Source: Ailurus styani
Taxonomy: Eukaryota; Chordata; Mammalia; Carnivora; Ailuridae
Reading direction: 5' to 3'
Assembly: GCA_002007465.1 (NCBI GenBank)
Contig: LNAC01000857.1
Span: 508,235 to 572,234, forward strand
Length of the DNA: 64,000 nt
Below, piece after piece: positions 37,056 through 47,640 of this stretch. Below the pieces are notes generated by a model. That model was not told the DNA's origin. It did not search any database and saw only the letters and a list, made by a program, of their open reading frames with translations. Each line of letters opens with the position of its first letter. Position 1 is the stretch's first letter. A program made the translations under genes and the position numbers.

Positions 37056-38523
37056 TAAAAATGGGAAAAAATGTTCATTTCCCTGGAAATCAGCTAAATA
37101 GTTATCAAATTCTGAACACCTGCAAAACCACCTGGAGATTTGAGAAAAGAATTGCTGTAATTCTACAAATAGAAAAGCGAACAATTTTTGTAAGGGATTT
37201 GGTGCAGAGACGTGAATGTGAGGCAACATATCAGAAAATAAACTGCGGGGGGAAGGAGTCTCCTAAACCAGGTCCCCGAAAGCGTTAAAAGAAGCAGAAT
37301 GCAAAATAGGAATTTTTAGAAGTTTGCCTGAAAGACCCTCAGGAGGTGAAGCAGGAAAGTATCCCAGGGGGACAGCGTGGTCTCAGGATCCCTGGGGTCA
37401 CAAAAAGAACTGGGGTGGCTGAGTGTGGCGGAGTTACCAGGTGTTGGAGCTGGGAAGCCAGTTGACCAGGTGCCAGCTTTCTACTCCCTGTTACCTTAAA
37501 CTGTGAACTACTGAGCACTTCTGTGACAATACTCTAAGCAGGGGCCCAGCAAGAGGCAGAACCACAGTGAGACCCCCACCCCCCTCCCTGAGGAGGAACT
37601 GCATGTGTGCCTCCCACAGGAGTCCGTAAAGTTTGGATACTCGCAGTGTGGTCATGTGCCTGAGATAAAAATGCTGGATCATAGGCTAGATGAACACAGA
37701 TTTCTGATGGCAACCATGGAGACAAAAGTGATTGACTGCTTTTCTGTTCAAGTTCACTGAAGAGTAGGGAGGCAAAATTTTCAGCTCCAGGGCTAGAGTT
37801 TGGAATGCAACATTTTCATCTGCAACACCAGCTCTGGATTGGCTAATACTGCTGAGAATCAGTGCAACATGGCCCTCCCTGAGAAAACCAGCAGGAACTT
37901 CCAGCTAACACCAAGTTTACCAATATACAGAACTGTAAAATTCCAGCTCCTAGGGAAAGAAGTATATAGCATTTGTGTTTTTTCCTTCTTATTCTTTAGT
38001 CCTTCAGTTTTATATTTTCTATTTCTTTTCAGCTATTTTCTTATTTTATCAATTACTTTTTAGGTTTTTTAAAATTTTTTCATTTATACACTTAAGTTTT
38101 ATATACATATATATTTCATTTTTGGCTTCCTTTCATTGTATTAAACTTTATATATATATAAATTTATATAAAATATATATATATTTCATTCTTTCCTATT
38201 TTAGGATCTAGATTCTTATAACAGACCAAAATATATCCAGGATCTATTTTATTGTTCTGTTCTGTTCAATTTCCTGTATGATTTTATTCTCATTCATTCC
38301 TTTTCTTTCTTTTTGGTTTCTGTTCTCTTCTGATTTTTGTAGTACATATTTCTCTGGTGTCATTATAATTCTTTAGTCCTTCAGTTTCATATTTTATTTC
38401 CCTTTCAGCTATTTTTTTTAGTTTTATCTATGATTTTTAAACCTTTTTCTAATATTCATTTTTACACTTATGTTTTATATATATTTCTTCATTTTTGGCT
38501 TCTTTTCATTGCATTCAACTTCA

Positions 38524-38594
<71 letters not shown>

Positions 38595-38818
38595 CTGCCT
38601 TTCCTATTTTGGTATCTAATTTCTTCTAACAAACACCACAAAATACACCCAGAATCTAGTTTATTGTTCTGATCTGTTCAACTTGCTTGTTTAATTTTAT
38701 TCTCATTTTCATTCTTTTTCTTTCTTTTTTTGTTTCTGCTGTCTTCTGATTTGTGTAGTGTATATTTTTCTGGTGTTTTTGCTATTTTTGTATTTTCCCT
38801 CTCTTTCATTTATTCATA
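37056..38818 (+). promoter_or_regulatory. L1 5' UTR, element L
   Basis: A GC-richer first half (to about 37970) is followed by an AT-rich half. The AT-rich half shows two similar blocks (about 37975-38280 and 38360-38690, each with CATTTTTGGCTTC and a later TCTAGTTTATTGTTCTG-like line), suggesting a duplicated 5' UTR segment. Confidence 0.65.
38526..38590. repeat. (GT)n(GA)n compound microsatellite
   Basis: GT units at 38526-38562 pass directly into GA units at 38563-38590, in the 5' UTR of element L. Confidence 0.96.
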
Positions 38819-39297
38819 ATGACAAGACAAAAGAACTAACCCCCAAAAAGAGAACAGGAGGCAGTACTCATTGCCAGGGGTTTAATAAATATAGATATAA
38901 GTAAGATGTTGGATTAGAATTCAAATAACGATTATAAAGATATTACCTAGGCTTGGAAATAGCATAGCAGACACTAGAGAATCCCTTACTGGAGAAATAA
39001 AAGAACTAAAATATAATCAGGATAAAATCAAAAAGGTATTACTGACATGCAATAAAAAAATGGAGGCTCTAACTGTTAGGATAAAAAAGGCAAAAGAGAG
39101 AGTCAGTGATATAGAAGACAAAGTGATGCAGAATAAGGAAGCTGAGACAAAGAGAGATAAACAACTATTGGGTCCTGTGGGGGAGGATTCAAGTGATCAG
39201 CAATAGCACAAAGCAAAATAATATTAGAATAATTAGGGTTCCAGAGAAAGAGGATGGAGAGAGGGAATTTGAACAAATTATATTGAAAATTTCCTTG

Positions 39298-39492
39298 GGC
39301 GCCTGGGTGGCTCAGTGGGTTAAAGCCTCTGCTTTCGGCTCAGGTCATGATCTCAGGGTCCTGGGATCGAGGCCCGCATCGGGCTCTCTGCTCAGCAGGG
39401 AGCCTGCTTCCCCCGCTCTCTCTCTGCCTGTCTCTCTGCCTCCTTGTGATCTCTCTCCCTCTGTGAAATAAATAAAAATTAAAAAAAATCTT
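39298..39492 (+). mobile_element. Young CAN-SINE, plus strand (outer of a pair)
   Basis: The outer target duplication GAAAATTTCCTT is at about 39285 and again at 39721, to the right of the second SINE. This shows that this SINE came first. Confidence 0.94.
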
Positions 39493-39720
39493 GGGCGCCT
39501 GGGTGGCTCAGTGGGTTAGAGCCGCTGCCTTCGGCTCAGGTCATGATCCCAGGGTCCTGGGATCGAGGCCCACATCAGGCTCTCTGCTCAGCAGGGAGCC
39601 TGCTTCCTCCTCTCTCCTCTCTCTTCTCTGCCTGCCTCTCTGCCTACTTGTAATCTCTCTCTCTCTGTGTCAAATGAATAAATAAAATCTTAAAAAAAAA
39701 AAATCTTTAAAAAAAAAAAA
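39493..39720 (+). mobile_element. Young CAN-SINE, plus strand, inserted in the previous SINE's tail
   Basis: It begins GGGCGCCTGG straight after AAAATCTT of the first SINE's tail and ends in two A-runs. A head-to-tail tandem pair. Confidence 0.94.
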
Positions 39721-40627
39721 GAAAATTTCCTTAATCTGGGGAAGGAAATAAGCATTTAACTCCATAAGGCACAGAGAACCCTCAAAATCAATAAAAACAG
39801 GTCAACGCCTCAACATATAATAGTGAAGTTTGCAAATTTCAGAGATAAAGGGAAAATTCTGAAAGTAGCTCAGGACAAAAGGTCCTTAATATACAAGGAT
39901 AGAAACATAAGCCTGGCAGCAAAACTGTCCACAGAGACCTGGCAGGCCAGATAGGACTAACATGATATATTCAAGGTGCTAAATGAGAAAAATATGCAGC
40001 CAAGAATATCTTATCTGCAAGGTTGTCATTCAGAATAAAATGAGAGATGAAGAGCTTCAAGGGCAAACAGAAACTGAAAGAATTTGTGATCAATAAACCA
40101 GGCCTACAAGAAATACTAAAGAAGATACTTTAAGTGAAGAGAGAGCCTAGAAGTAACAAAGATCAGAAAGGAACAGAGACAATATACAGAAAGAGTGACT
40201 TTATAGGTAATATAATGGCAGGAAATTCATATCTTTCAATAGTTACTATGAATATAAATGAGCTAAATTAACCAATCAAAAGACAGAGGGTATCTGATCA
40301 GATAAAAAGGCAAGACCCTTCAACATAGTGTCTACAAGAGACTCATTTGAGACTTAAAGCCACTGACAGATTGCCAGTGAGGGGTGGAGAATAATTTATC
40401 ATACTAATGGACATCAAAAGAAAGCTCGGGTAGCAACCCTTATATCACACAAATTAGATTTTAAACCAAAGACTGTAATAAGAGATGAAAAGGGACACTA
40501 TATTGTAATTAAAGTATCTCTCCAACAAGACTATCTAAAAATTTAAAATACGCCCCCAATGTGGGAGCCACAAATTATATAAAACAAATTACAAAATTAA
40601 AGAAACACATTGATAAAAACATATTAA

Positions 40628-40790
40628 TAGAACAAACTGAGGGTTGCTGGTGGGGAGAAATAAGGTGGCTGGGCTATGAACACTAGAGAGGGCATGTGCT
40701 ATGGTGAGTGCTGTGAATTGTGCTTAAGACTGATGATTCACAGACCTGTACCCCTGAAACAAATAATACATTATATGCTAATATATATTA

Positions 40791-40849
<59 letters not shown>
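40628..40849 (+). mobile_element. Short L1 3' end with expanded (AT)n tail, in element L
   Basis: L1 3' UTR end (ACAAACTGAGGGTTGCTGG... AATAATACATTATATGCTAA) followed by about 30 AT units where an A-tail would be. ORF2 of element L resumes at TTATGGGACTTCAACACC. Confidence 0.82.
40783..40849. repeat. (AT)n microsatellite
   Basis: Long, nearly pure AT run, preceded by the small palindrome GCTAATATATATTAGC. Confidence 0.96.
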
Positions 40850-40851
<2 letters not shown>

Positions 40852-41238
40852 GGGACTTCAACACCCCATTCACAGCAATGGGGAGATCATCTAAGCAGAA
40901 GATCAACAAGGAAACGAGGGCTTTGAATGACACATTGGACCAGATGGACTTCACATACATACTCAGAGCATTTCATCCTAAAGCAAAAGATGCAGATTCT
41001 TTTTGAGTATACACGGAACATTCAACATTCTTCAGAATAGATCACATACTGAGTCACAAATCAGATCTGAACTGGTACAAAAAGATTAAGATTATACCAT
41101 ACATATTTTCAGACCCCAATGCTATAAAACATGAACTCAATCACAAGAGAAAATTTAGAAGGAAGGCAAATTCATGGAGATTAAAAAGCATCCTACCAAA
41201 GAATGAATGGGTCAAACAGGAAATTAAAGAGGAACTTT

Positions 41239-41430
41239 AGGGTGCCTGGGTGGCTCAGTGGGTTAAAGCTTCTGCCTTCAGCTCAGGTCATGATCTCAGG
41301 GTCCTGGGATCGAGGCCCGCATCAGGCTCTTTGCTCAGCAGGGAGCCTGCTTCCTCCTCTCTCTGCCTGCCTCTCTGCCTACTTGTAATCTCTCTGTGTC
41401 AAATAAATAAAGAAAATCTTTTAAAAAAAG
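41239..41430 (+). mobile_element. CAN-SINE, plus strand
   Basis: Flanked by GAACTTTA on both sides, in the ORF2 linker of element L. Confidence 0.93.
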
Positions 41431-41457
41431 ATGAACTTTAAAAATTCATGGAAATAG

Positions 41458-41650
41458 GGGCACCTGGGTGGCTCAGTGGGTTAAAGTCTCTGCCTTTGGC
41501 TCAGGTCATGATCTCAGGGTCCTAGGATAGAGCCCCACATCATGCTCCCTTCTCAGCAGGGAGCCTGCTTCCTCCTCTCTATCTGCCTGCCTCTCTGCCT
41601 GCTTGTGATCTCTCTCTCTCTGCCAAATAAATAAAATCTTTTTTAAAAAA
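41458..41650 (+). mobile_element. CAN-SINE, plus strand
   Basis: Flanked by TTCATGGAAA/ATCATGGAAA, only about 28 bp after the previous SINE and in the same orientation. Confidence 0.93.
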
Positions 41651-42309
41651 TCATGGAAACAAATGAAAATAAATGCACAACTATTCAAAAACTTTGGAGT
41701 GCAGCAAAAGCAGCCCTAAGAGGGAAATAGATACAAATACAAGCATTTCTCAAGAAATAAGAAAAGTCTGAAATATATACCCAAACCTTATACCTCAAGG
41801 AGTTGGATAAAGAATAGCAAATAAAGCCTAAATCCAGCAGGAAAAGAAAAATAATAAAGATTAGAGCAAAAAAAATAATGAAATCAAAATCAAAAGAAGA
41901 GTAGAACAGAAAAATGAAACTAGGAGCTATTTCTTTGAAAAAAAAATAGTAAGATTGATAAACCCATAGCCAGACTTACCAAAAAGAGAAAGGACACAAA
42001 TAAATAAGTGAAAGGGGAGAGATCACAAACAACACTGAAGAAATACAAACAATTATAAGAATATATTAGGAGCAAATATGCTGCCAAATTAGGCAATCTG
42101 AAAGGAAATGGATGCATTCCCAGGAACATATAAACTACCAAAACTGAAACAGGAAAAAAACAGAAAACCTAGACAAACCAATAACCAACAAATAATTTGA
42201 ATCAGTACTCAAAAATTTCCCAAAAAACAAGAGTCCAGGACTGAAAGGCTTCCCGGAGTAATTCTAAAAATAAAAAAAAAATTAAAGAAGATTTAACACC
42301 TATTCTCCC

Positions 42310-42496
42310 CTTTTTTAAAAGAATTTATTTATTTATTTGAGAGACAGAGAGTTAATGAGAGACAGCACAAGCAGGGAGGAGAGGGAGAAGCAGGTTCTCT
42401 GAACAGGGAGTCTGATGTGGGGTTTTATCCCAGGACCCTGAAATCATGACTTGAGCCAAAGGCAGAAGCTTAATCAACTGAGCTACTCAGGTACCC
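42310..42496 (-). mobile_element. Older CAN-SINE, minus strand
   Basis: Poly-T side on the left, head complement GAGCTACTCAGGTACCC on the right, diverged. In ORF2 of element L. Confidence 0.9.
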
Positions 42497-43075
42497 TAAC
42501 AACTGTTCTTCTGAAACTGTTTCAAAAAATAGAAATGGAAGGAAAACTTCCAAACTCTTTCTATGAGGCCAATATTACCTTGATCCCAAAACCAAAAACC
42601 CCAACCAAAATGGAGAATTGCAGACCAATATCCCTGAAGAACATGCATGTCAAAATTCTCGCCAAGATGCTAGCCAATAGGATCCAACAGTACAGTAAAA
42701 TGAGATTTATTCCTGGGCTGCAAGGATGGTTCAACATCACAAATCGATCAATGTGATGCACCACATTAATAAAAGAAAGGACAAGATCCCCTCAAAGGAT
42801 ACAGAAAAAAAACATTTGACAAAATATGGCATACTTTCTTGATTAAAACTCTCCACAGTGTAGGGATAGAGGGGACATACTTCAGCATCATAAAAGCCAT
42901 ATACCAAAAGGCCAAAGAGAAGATCATTTTCAATGGGGAAAACATGGAACCTATTCCCCTAAGGTCAGGAACACAACAGGATTGTCTGCTTTCACCCCTG
43001 CTGTTCAACATAATACTGGAAGGCCTAGCCTCAAGAATCAAACAAAAAGAAGCAGAGGAATGAATCGTGATAAAT

Positions 43076-43622
43076 AGACAGAATAAGGGAAGGCAGAATA
43101 AGGGAAAACAATGAAGCCGAAACAATGTCCAAAATAAGCAAACTCTGGAAAGAACATAAATCCCCTAGATGCATGGATAAAGAAGAAGTGGTGTATATAT
43201 ACAAATGGAATATTACTCAGGCATCAAAAAGGACGAATACCCACCATTTGCATTGACATGGGTGGAACTAGAGGGTATTATCCTAAGTGAAATAAGTCAA
43301 GCAGAGATAGATAATTATCATATGGTTTCACTCATACAGAAACAAAAAGAATAGCATGGAGGACCGCAAGCTAAGGGAGGGGAAACTGAACAGGAATAAA
43401 TCAAAGGAGACAAACCATGAGAGACTCTGCACTCTAGGAGACAAACTGAGGATTATGGAAGGGAGAGGGTGGGAGGATGGGGTAACCATGTGATGGGTAT
43501 TAAGGAGGGCAGGTGTTGAGATAAGCACTGGGTGTTATACGCAACTAATGAATCGTTGAACACTACATCAAAAACTAATGATGTACTATATGCTGGCTAC
43601 CTGAATGTAATAATAGAAAAAG
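43076..43622 (+). mobile_element. L1 3' UTR, element L
   Basis: ORF2 tail and 3' UTR with TATGGTTTCACTCATA and GGAGGGCAGGTGTTGAGATAAGCACTGGGTG blocks. It ends in an A-rich tail. Confidence 0.85.
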
Positions 43623-43625
43623 AAA

Positions 43626-43922
43626 AGAATAGAATGAAGCTGAGAAAAGAGAGAAAGAAGAATGACAGATCATGACAGTAGACCCAGGGAACACATGATT
43701 ACATAAAGTGTAATAACATTCATATCATAGAAGTCCCCAATAAGAAAGACAAAAGGGAGAAGATGATTTATTTGAGGAAATTACAGCTGAAAACATCCCT
43801 AAACTGGGGAAGGGAAGAGACACACATATCCAGGAGGCACAGAGAACTTCCATCAAAACCAACAAAAGCAGATCAACAGCAAGACACATCATAGTTAAAT
43901 TTTTCAATATGTAGAAATAAAA
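43626..43922 (+). mobile_element. Older L1 ORF1 fragment, plus strand
   Basis: Matches the ORF1 middle (GTGTAATAACATTCATATCATAGAAGTCCC... GAGGAAATTACAGCTGAAAACATCCC). It has neither an L1 5' nor a 3' end of its own. A similar older ORF1 piece lies at 52166-52665. Confidence 0.75.
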
Positions 43923-44104
43923 AGGAGGGAAGGAGTTAAGATGTCAGAGCAGAAAGGAGATCCTAGACTTGTCTTGTCCCTCAAACACAGCTAGATACTT
44001 GCCAAATCATTCCAAACACCCAAGAAATCAATCTGAATGTAGAGAAAAAAAACTACAGAACTAGAAGGAGAAAAGAACCTGCATCATAAAAGATAGGAGG
44101 TGCA

Positions 44105-44271
44105 GCCGCTGCCTTCGGCTCAGGTCATGATCCCAGGGTCCTGGGATCGAGGCCCACATCGGGCTCTCTGCTCAGCGGGGAGCCTGCTTCCTCCTCTCTC
44201 TCTGCCTGCCTCTCTGCCTACTTGTAATCTCTCTCTCTGTGTCAAATGAATAAATAAAATCTTTAAAAAAA
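44105..44271 (+). mobile_element. 5'-truncated CAN-SINE, plus strand
   Basis: Flanked by the 17-bp duplication AAAAGATAGGAGGTGCA (44088-44104 and 44272-44288). It starts at GCCGCTGCCTTCGGC, so the first 28 or so bases, including the A-box, are absent. Confidence 0.94.
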
Positions 44272-45643
44272 AAAAGATAGGAGGTGCAGAGTTACAATTC
44301 TGGGGAGAAAAGAATCATGGCTGATGTGGAGGGGAGGGGTCTTATTTCTGGAGAGAGGACACGGAGGGATAGAGAGAGAACAAAGAGAAAGTGGCCTGCA
44401 GGGGTTTGAAGAAGAGAAAAACTTTGCAACACCACTGAGGGTGAAAACTAGAGTAGCTGATTATCACAAGTTTTACAAGCAGCAGAGCCCAAAGTTTGAA
44501 GCTTTAGAAGTCTTCTCCACCACTAGGTGAAGCCTGCCAGGCATTGTGGAGCTTCTGTGTGGAAGGAGGGTAAAGGCCTAGGAGTACACAGCCTGGGTTG
44601 AGGATCCCTGGGGTTGCACTGGGAGAGACAGTTCTGCTTCTTGAAGTGCATTTGGGAGAGAAGGATTGGCCTCTTGGGGGACAAAAGAGCTGGTGAGAAC
44701 CAATGTGCTTCCCTGCATATTAGCATGAAAACAGACACTTGTTGAGGGTAGAAAAACTGGGTGTTAGCTATTTGGTGTGCTTTACCATAAACTCTGAAGC
44801 CCTGCATGGACATATGACTGGTTTTCGGGGACAAACCAGAACCAGCAACAGCACATTAAGACCCTCTTCCAGAAGATCAGAGTGGATCTGCACCACACGA
44901 GGACCATAAAATTTGGAGGTGTGAAAAAAAGCCGTGCACCAGAGATAAAACACAGGAGTACTGTGCTGACTGGCAAGCAGAAAGCTCAGACACATCTCAG
45001 GGATGATGGGGACACAAGAAGGGAGAATGTTCATTTGTCTGTGAGGGTTTTGCACACAGTGGCATGTAAAAGTTTCCCACTCTGGGGACCACAGATTAGG
45101 GCAATTATATACCCCCACCCTGCTCATCAAAATTGACAGAATTCAGTGAGAAACACAGAGCCTCCAATGGAAACTGGAGCCACTTACATCAAAGCCCGCC
45201 CCCATGGGACCTGCAAATGCATGTTTACTAGGGCAGGTCAGCCTGAGAAACAGTACAACAAGCTCCTCCACTAAAAAACACCAGTACAAAACGCTCACAC
45301 AAAGAAAGTCTGCTGTTCATACATTGTTGCAAAGCATCACCATTAAGGGAAATAGGATCTAGCTTCTTTTAACAAAAAGACCAAAACATGCCTTTTTAAA
45401 ATCTGACACAATTCAGACAAGGTCCAAACAATCCCCAGAGCTGGCAAGGAGAAACTGAAGAGGACTACCATGAGGTAAAGAACAGCCAAAAGATAACAAC
45501 AGAGTGCATACTATGAAACACTTCATGAAGTGCCAGACCCTGGACACTATTGGACCTCTTCTTAATATAGCCATTACACTCAGGAGCAGGAAATATAATG
45601 GACATTCCTAATACAAAAAAAAAGTGACCTACATAAAATGACA
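44272..45643 (+). promoter_or_regulatory. L1 5' UTR (distal part), element O
   Basis: GC-richer sequence between the SINE and ORF1. Open frames on both strands (such as 44768-45130 minus, 44882-45136 plus) have no recognised domain and overlap each other. Confidence 0.65.
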
Positions 45644-45786
45644 AGATGAAGGAATTCACCACAAAAGAAAGAACACAAGGAGGTCATGGCCAGGAATCTA
45701 ACCAAAACATTATAAGTAATATGCCTGAACCGAAATTTAAAACAACAATCATGAATAGTCAGGAAATTGTTGAAAAAGAAAACCAG
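45644..45786 (+). pseudogene. L1 ORF1 N-terminal remnant, element O
   Basis: ATG near 45646 (MKEFTTKERT), about 47 codons up to the SINE at 45787. The rest of ORF1 is missing. The N-terminal part resembles element J's ORF1 (SNMPEPKFK compared with SNMPDREFK). Confidence 0.8.
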
Positions 45787-45995
45787 GGCGCCTGGGTGGC
45801 TCAGTGGGTTAAAGCCTCTGCTTTCGGCTCAGGTCATGATCTCAGCATCCTGGGATCGAGGCCCACATCAGGCTCTCTGCTCAGCGGGGAGCCTGCTTCC
45901 TCCTCTCCCTGTCTCTCTGCCTGCCTCTCTGCCTACTTGTAATCTCTCTCTCTGTGTCAAATAAATAAATAAAATCTTAAAAAAAAAAAAAAAAA
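45787..45995 (+). mobile_element. Young CAN-SINE, plus strand, at an L1 deletion junction
   Basis: Left flank is ORF1-derived and ends TTGAAAAAGAAAACCA. Right flank is ORF2 (AAGCTGGGAGCATCAC). In intact ORF2 that A-rich phrase directly precedes AAGCTGGG, so the deletion may have formed at this shared phrase before the SINE arrived. No clear target duplication. Confidence 0.92.
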
Positions 45996-46488
45996 GCTGG
46001 GAGCATCACAATGCCTGACTTCAAGCCCTATTACAAAGCTATGGTCATCAAGACAGTATTTGCACAAAAACAGACACATAGACCAATGGAACAGAATAGA
46101 GTCTCCATAAATGGGCCCTCAACACTATGGTCCACTAATCTTCAACGAGTCAGGGGAAAAAATATCCAGTGGAAAAAAAGACAGTCTCTTCAATAAATGG
46201 TGCTGGGAAAATTGGACAGCCACATATGGAGAAGACTGAAGCTGGACCATTCTCTTACACCAGACAAAAAGACAAAGTAAAATGGATGAAACACCAAAAT
46301 GCAACACATCTATCAAAATCCTAGAGGAGAACATAGGCAATAAGCTCTTTGAGATTAGCAACAGTGACTTCTTTCAAGACATGTTTCTAAAGGCAAGGGA
46401 AACAAAAGAAAAATGAACTATTGGGACATCATCAAGATAAAAAAAAACTCTTGCACAGCAAAGGAAACAGTCAAAAAAACTAAAAGGC

Positions 46489-46690
46489 AGGGCGCCTGGG
46501 TGGCTCAGAGTGTTAAGCCTCTGCCTTTGGCTAAGACCACGATCTCAGGGTCCTGGGATCGAGTTCCGCATCCGGCTCTCTGCTCAGCAGGGAGCCTGCT
46601 TCCCCCTCTCCCTCTGTCTGCCTCTCTGCCTACTTGTGATCCCTCTCTCTGTGTCAAATAAATAAATAAATAAAATCTTTAAAAAAAAAC
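46489..46690 (+). mobile_element. Young CAN-SINE, plus strand
   Basis: Flanked by ACTAAAAGGCA/CCTAAAAGGCA, in the ORF2 tail of element O. Confidence 0.94.
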
Positions 46691-46785
46691 CTAAAAGGCA
46701 ACTCAGGGAAAGGGAGAAGGTATTTGCAAATGACATTATGGATAAAGGAATAGTATCCAAGATCTATAAAGAACTTCTCAAATTC

Positions 46786-46983
46786 GGGCGCCTGGGTGGC
46801 TCAGTGGGTTAGAGCCTCTGCTTTCGGCTCAGGTCATGATCTCAGCGTCCTGGGATCGAGGCCCGCATCGGGCTCTCTGCTCAGCAGGGAGCCTGCTTCC
46901 TCCTCTCCCTGTCTCTCTGCCTACTTGTAATCTCTCTCTCTCTCTCTCTGTCAAATAAATAAATAAAATCTTTTTAAAAAAAG
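46786..46983 (+). mobile_element. Young CAN-SINE, plus strand
   Basis: Flanked by AAAGAACTTCTCAAA on both sides, about 100 bp after the previous one. Confidence 0.95.
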
Positions 46984-47316
46984 AACTTCTCAAACTCAAC
47001 ACCCATAAAACAAATAATCAAGTCAAGAAATGTGCAGAAGACATAAACAGACACTTCTCCAAAGAAGACATACAAATGGCTAACGGACACATGAAAAAAT
47101 ATTCAACATCACTAGCCATCAGGGAAATACAAATCAAAACCATATGAGATGCCACATTACACCAGCTAGAATGGCAAAAATTTAACAAGACAAGAAACAA
47201 TTGTTGGTGAGGATGGGAAGTAAGGGGAACCCTCTTATACTGTTGGTGGGAATACAAGCAAGTACAGCCACTCTGGAAAACAGTATGAAGGTACCATCAA
47301 ACATTAAACATAGCAC

Positions 47317-47456
47317 TACCCCTGGTGGAGGGTATTAAGGAGGGCACATAATGCATGGAGCACTGGCTGTGGTGCATAAACAATGAATCTTGGAACACTG
47401 AAGAAAATAAAATCAAATTAATATGTTAAAAAAATAAATAAATACTTCTTTTTAAA
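47317..47456 (+). mobile_element. Short L1 3' end, plus strand, in element O
   Basis: About 140 bp beginning CCCCTGGTGGAGGGTATTAAG and ending in a TTAAAAAAATAAATAAATA tail. Afterwards element O continues at TAGCGTTATCCTGTGACCC. Confidence 0.85.
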
Positions 47457-47640
47457 AAATAGCGTTATCCTGTGACCCAGCAATTGCAATAATAAGTATT
47501 TACCCCAGAGATACAGATTAGTAAAAAGAAGGAGCACATGCACCCCGATGTTTATAGAAGCAATGTCCACAATAGTCAAAGTGTGGAAGGAGTCAAGATG
47601 CTTTTCAACAAATGAATGGATAAAGAAGATGTGGTTCAAA

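Larger units (their letters stand above)
38819..40150 (+). pseudogene. L1 ORF1 pseudogene, element L
   Basis: ATG at 38819 (MTRQKN start). The coiled coil (EKAKERVSDIEDKVMQNK-like) runs to about 39180. Two SINEs (39298-39720) split it. The C-terminal half resumes at 39721, with KLSTETWQAR-like sequence near 39930. Frameshifts and stops are present throughout. Confidence 0.82.
40214..43075 (+). pseudogene. L1 ORF2 pseudogene, element L
   Basis: Start at ATG 40214 (MAGNSYLS). The endonuclease is split by an L1 3' piece and a long (AT)n at 40628-40849. The linker carries three SINEs (41239-41650 and 42310-42496). RT is readable at 42451-42756 ([16 protein letters not shown]) and 42839-43063 ([18 protein letters not shown]). 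The catalytic FADD and C-terminal region are absent because the sequence jumps to the 3' UTR near 43075. Confidence 0.85.
37056..43622 (+). mobile_element. LINE-1, plus strand (element L), slightly 5'-truncated
   Basis: It abuts the tail of element K. The first bases correspond to about 45 bp inside a complete 5' end, so the AAGATGGC site is missing. 5' UTR to 38818, ORF1 38819 to about 40150, ORF2 from 40214, then a jump from RT into the 3' UTR near 43075 and an end near 43622. Five SINEs and one L1 3' piece interrupt it. Confidence 0.9.
43923..47640 (+). mobile_element. LINE-1, plus strand, internally deleted (element O)
   Basis: 5' end near 43923 with AAGATGTC at 43938-43945. The 5' UTR runs to about 45643 and a short ORF1 start to 45786. 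After a SINE, ORF2 resumes only in its C-terminal third (45996 onward). The 3' UTR is cut at 47640 by the next L1. Four SINEs and one L1 3' piece lie inside. Confidence 0.85.
45996..47640 (+). pseudogene. L1 ORF2 C-terminal part and 3' UTR, element O
   Basis: Starts at the MPDFKPYYKA block (45996-46200), continues in frames at 46413-46490 and after 47018, and passes into the 3' UTR. Endonuclease and RT core are absent. Two SINEs and one L1 3' piece interrupt it. Confidence 0.82.

Noticed and set aside
39298..39370. tRNA-like heads of SINEs as tRNA genes
   Set aside because: They have A- and B-box-like sequences but no proper cloverleaf, and each continues into a SINE body and A-tail.
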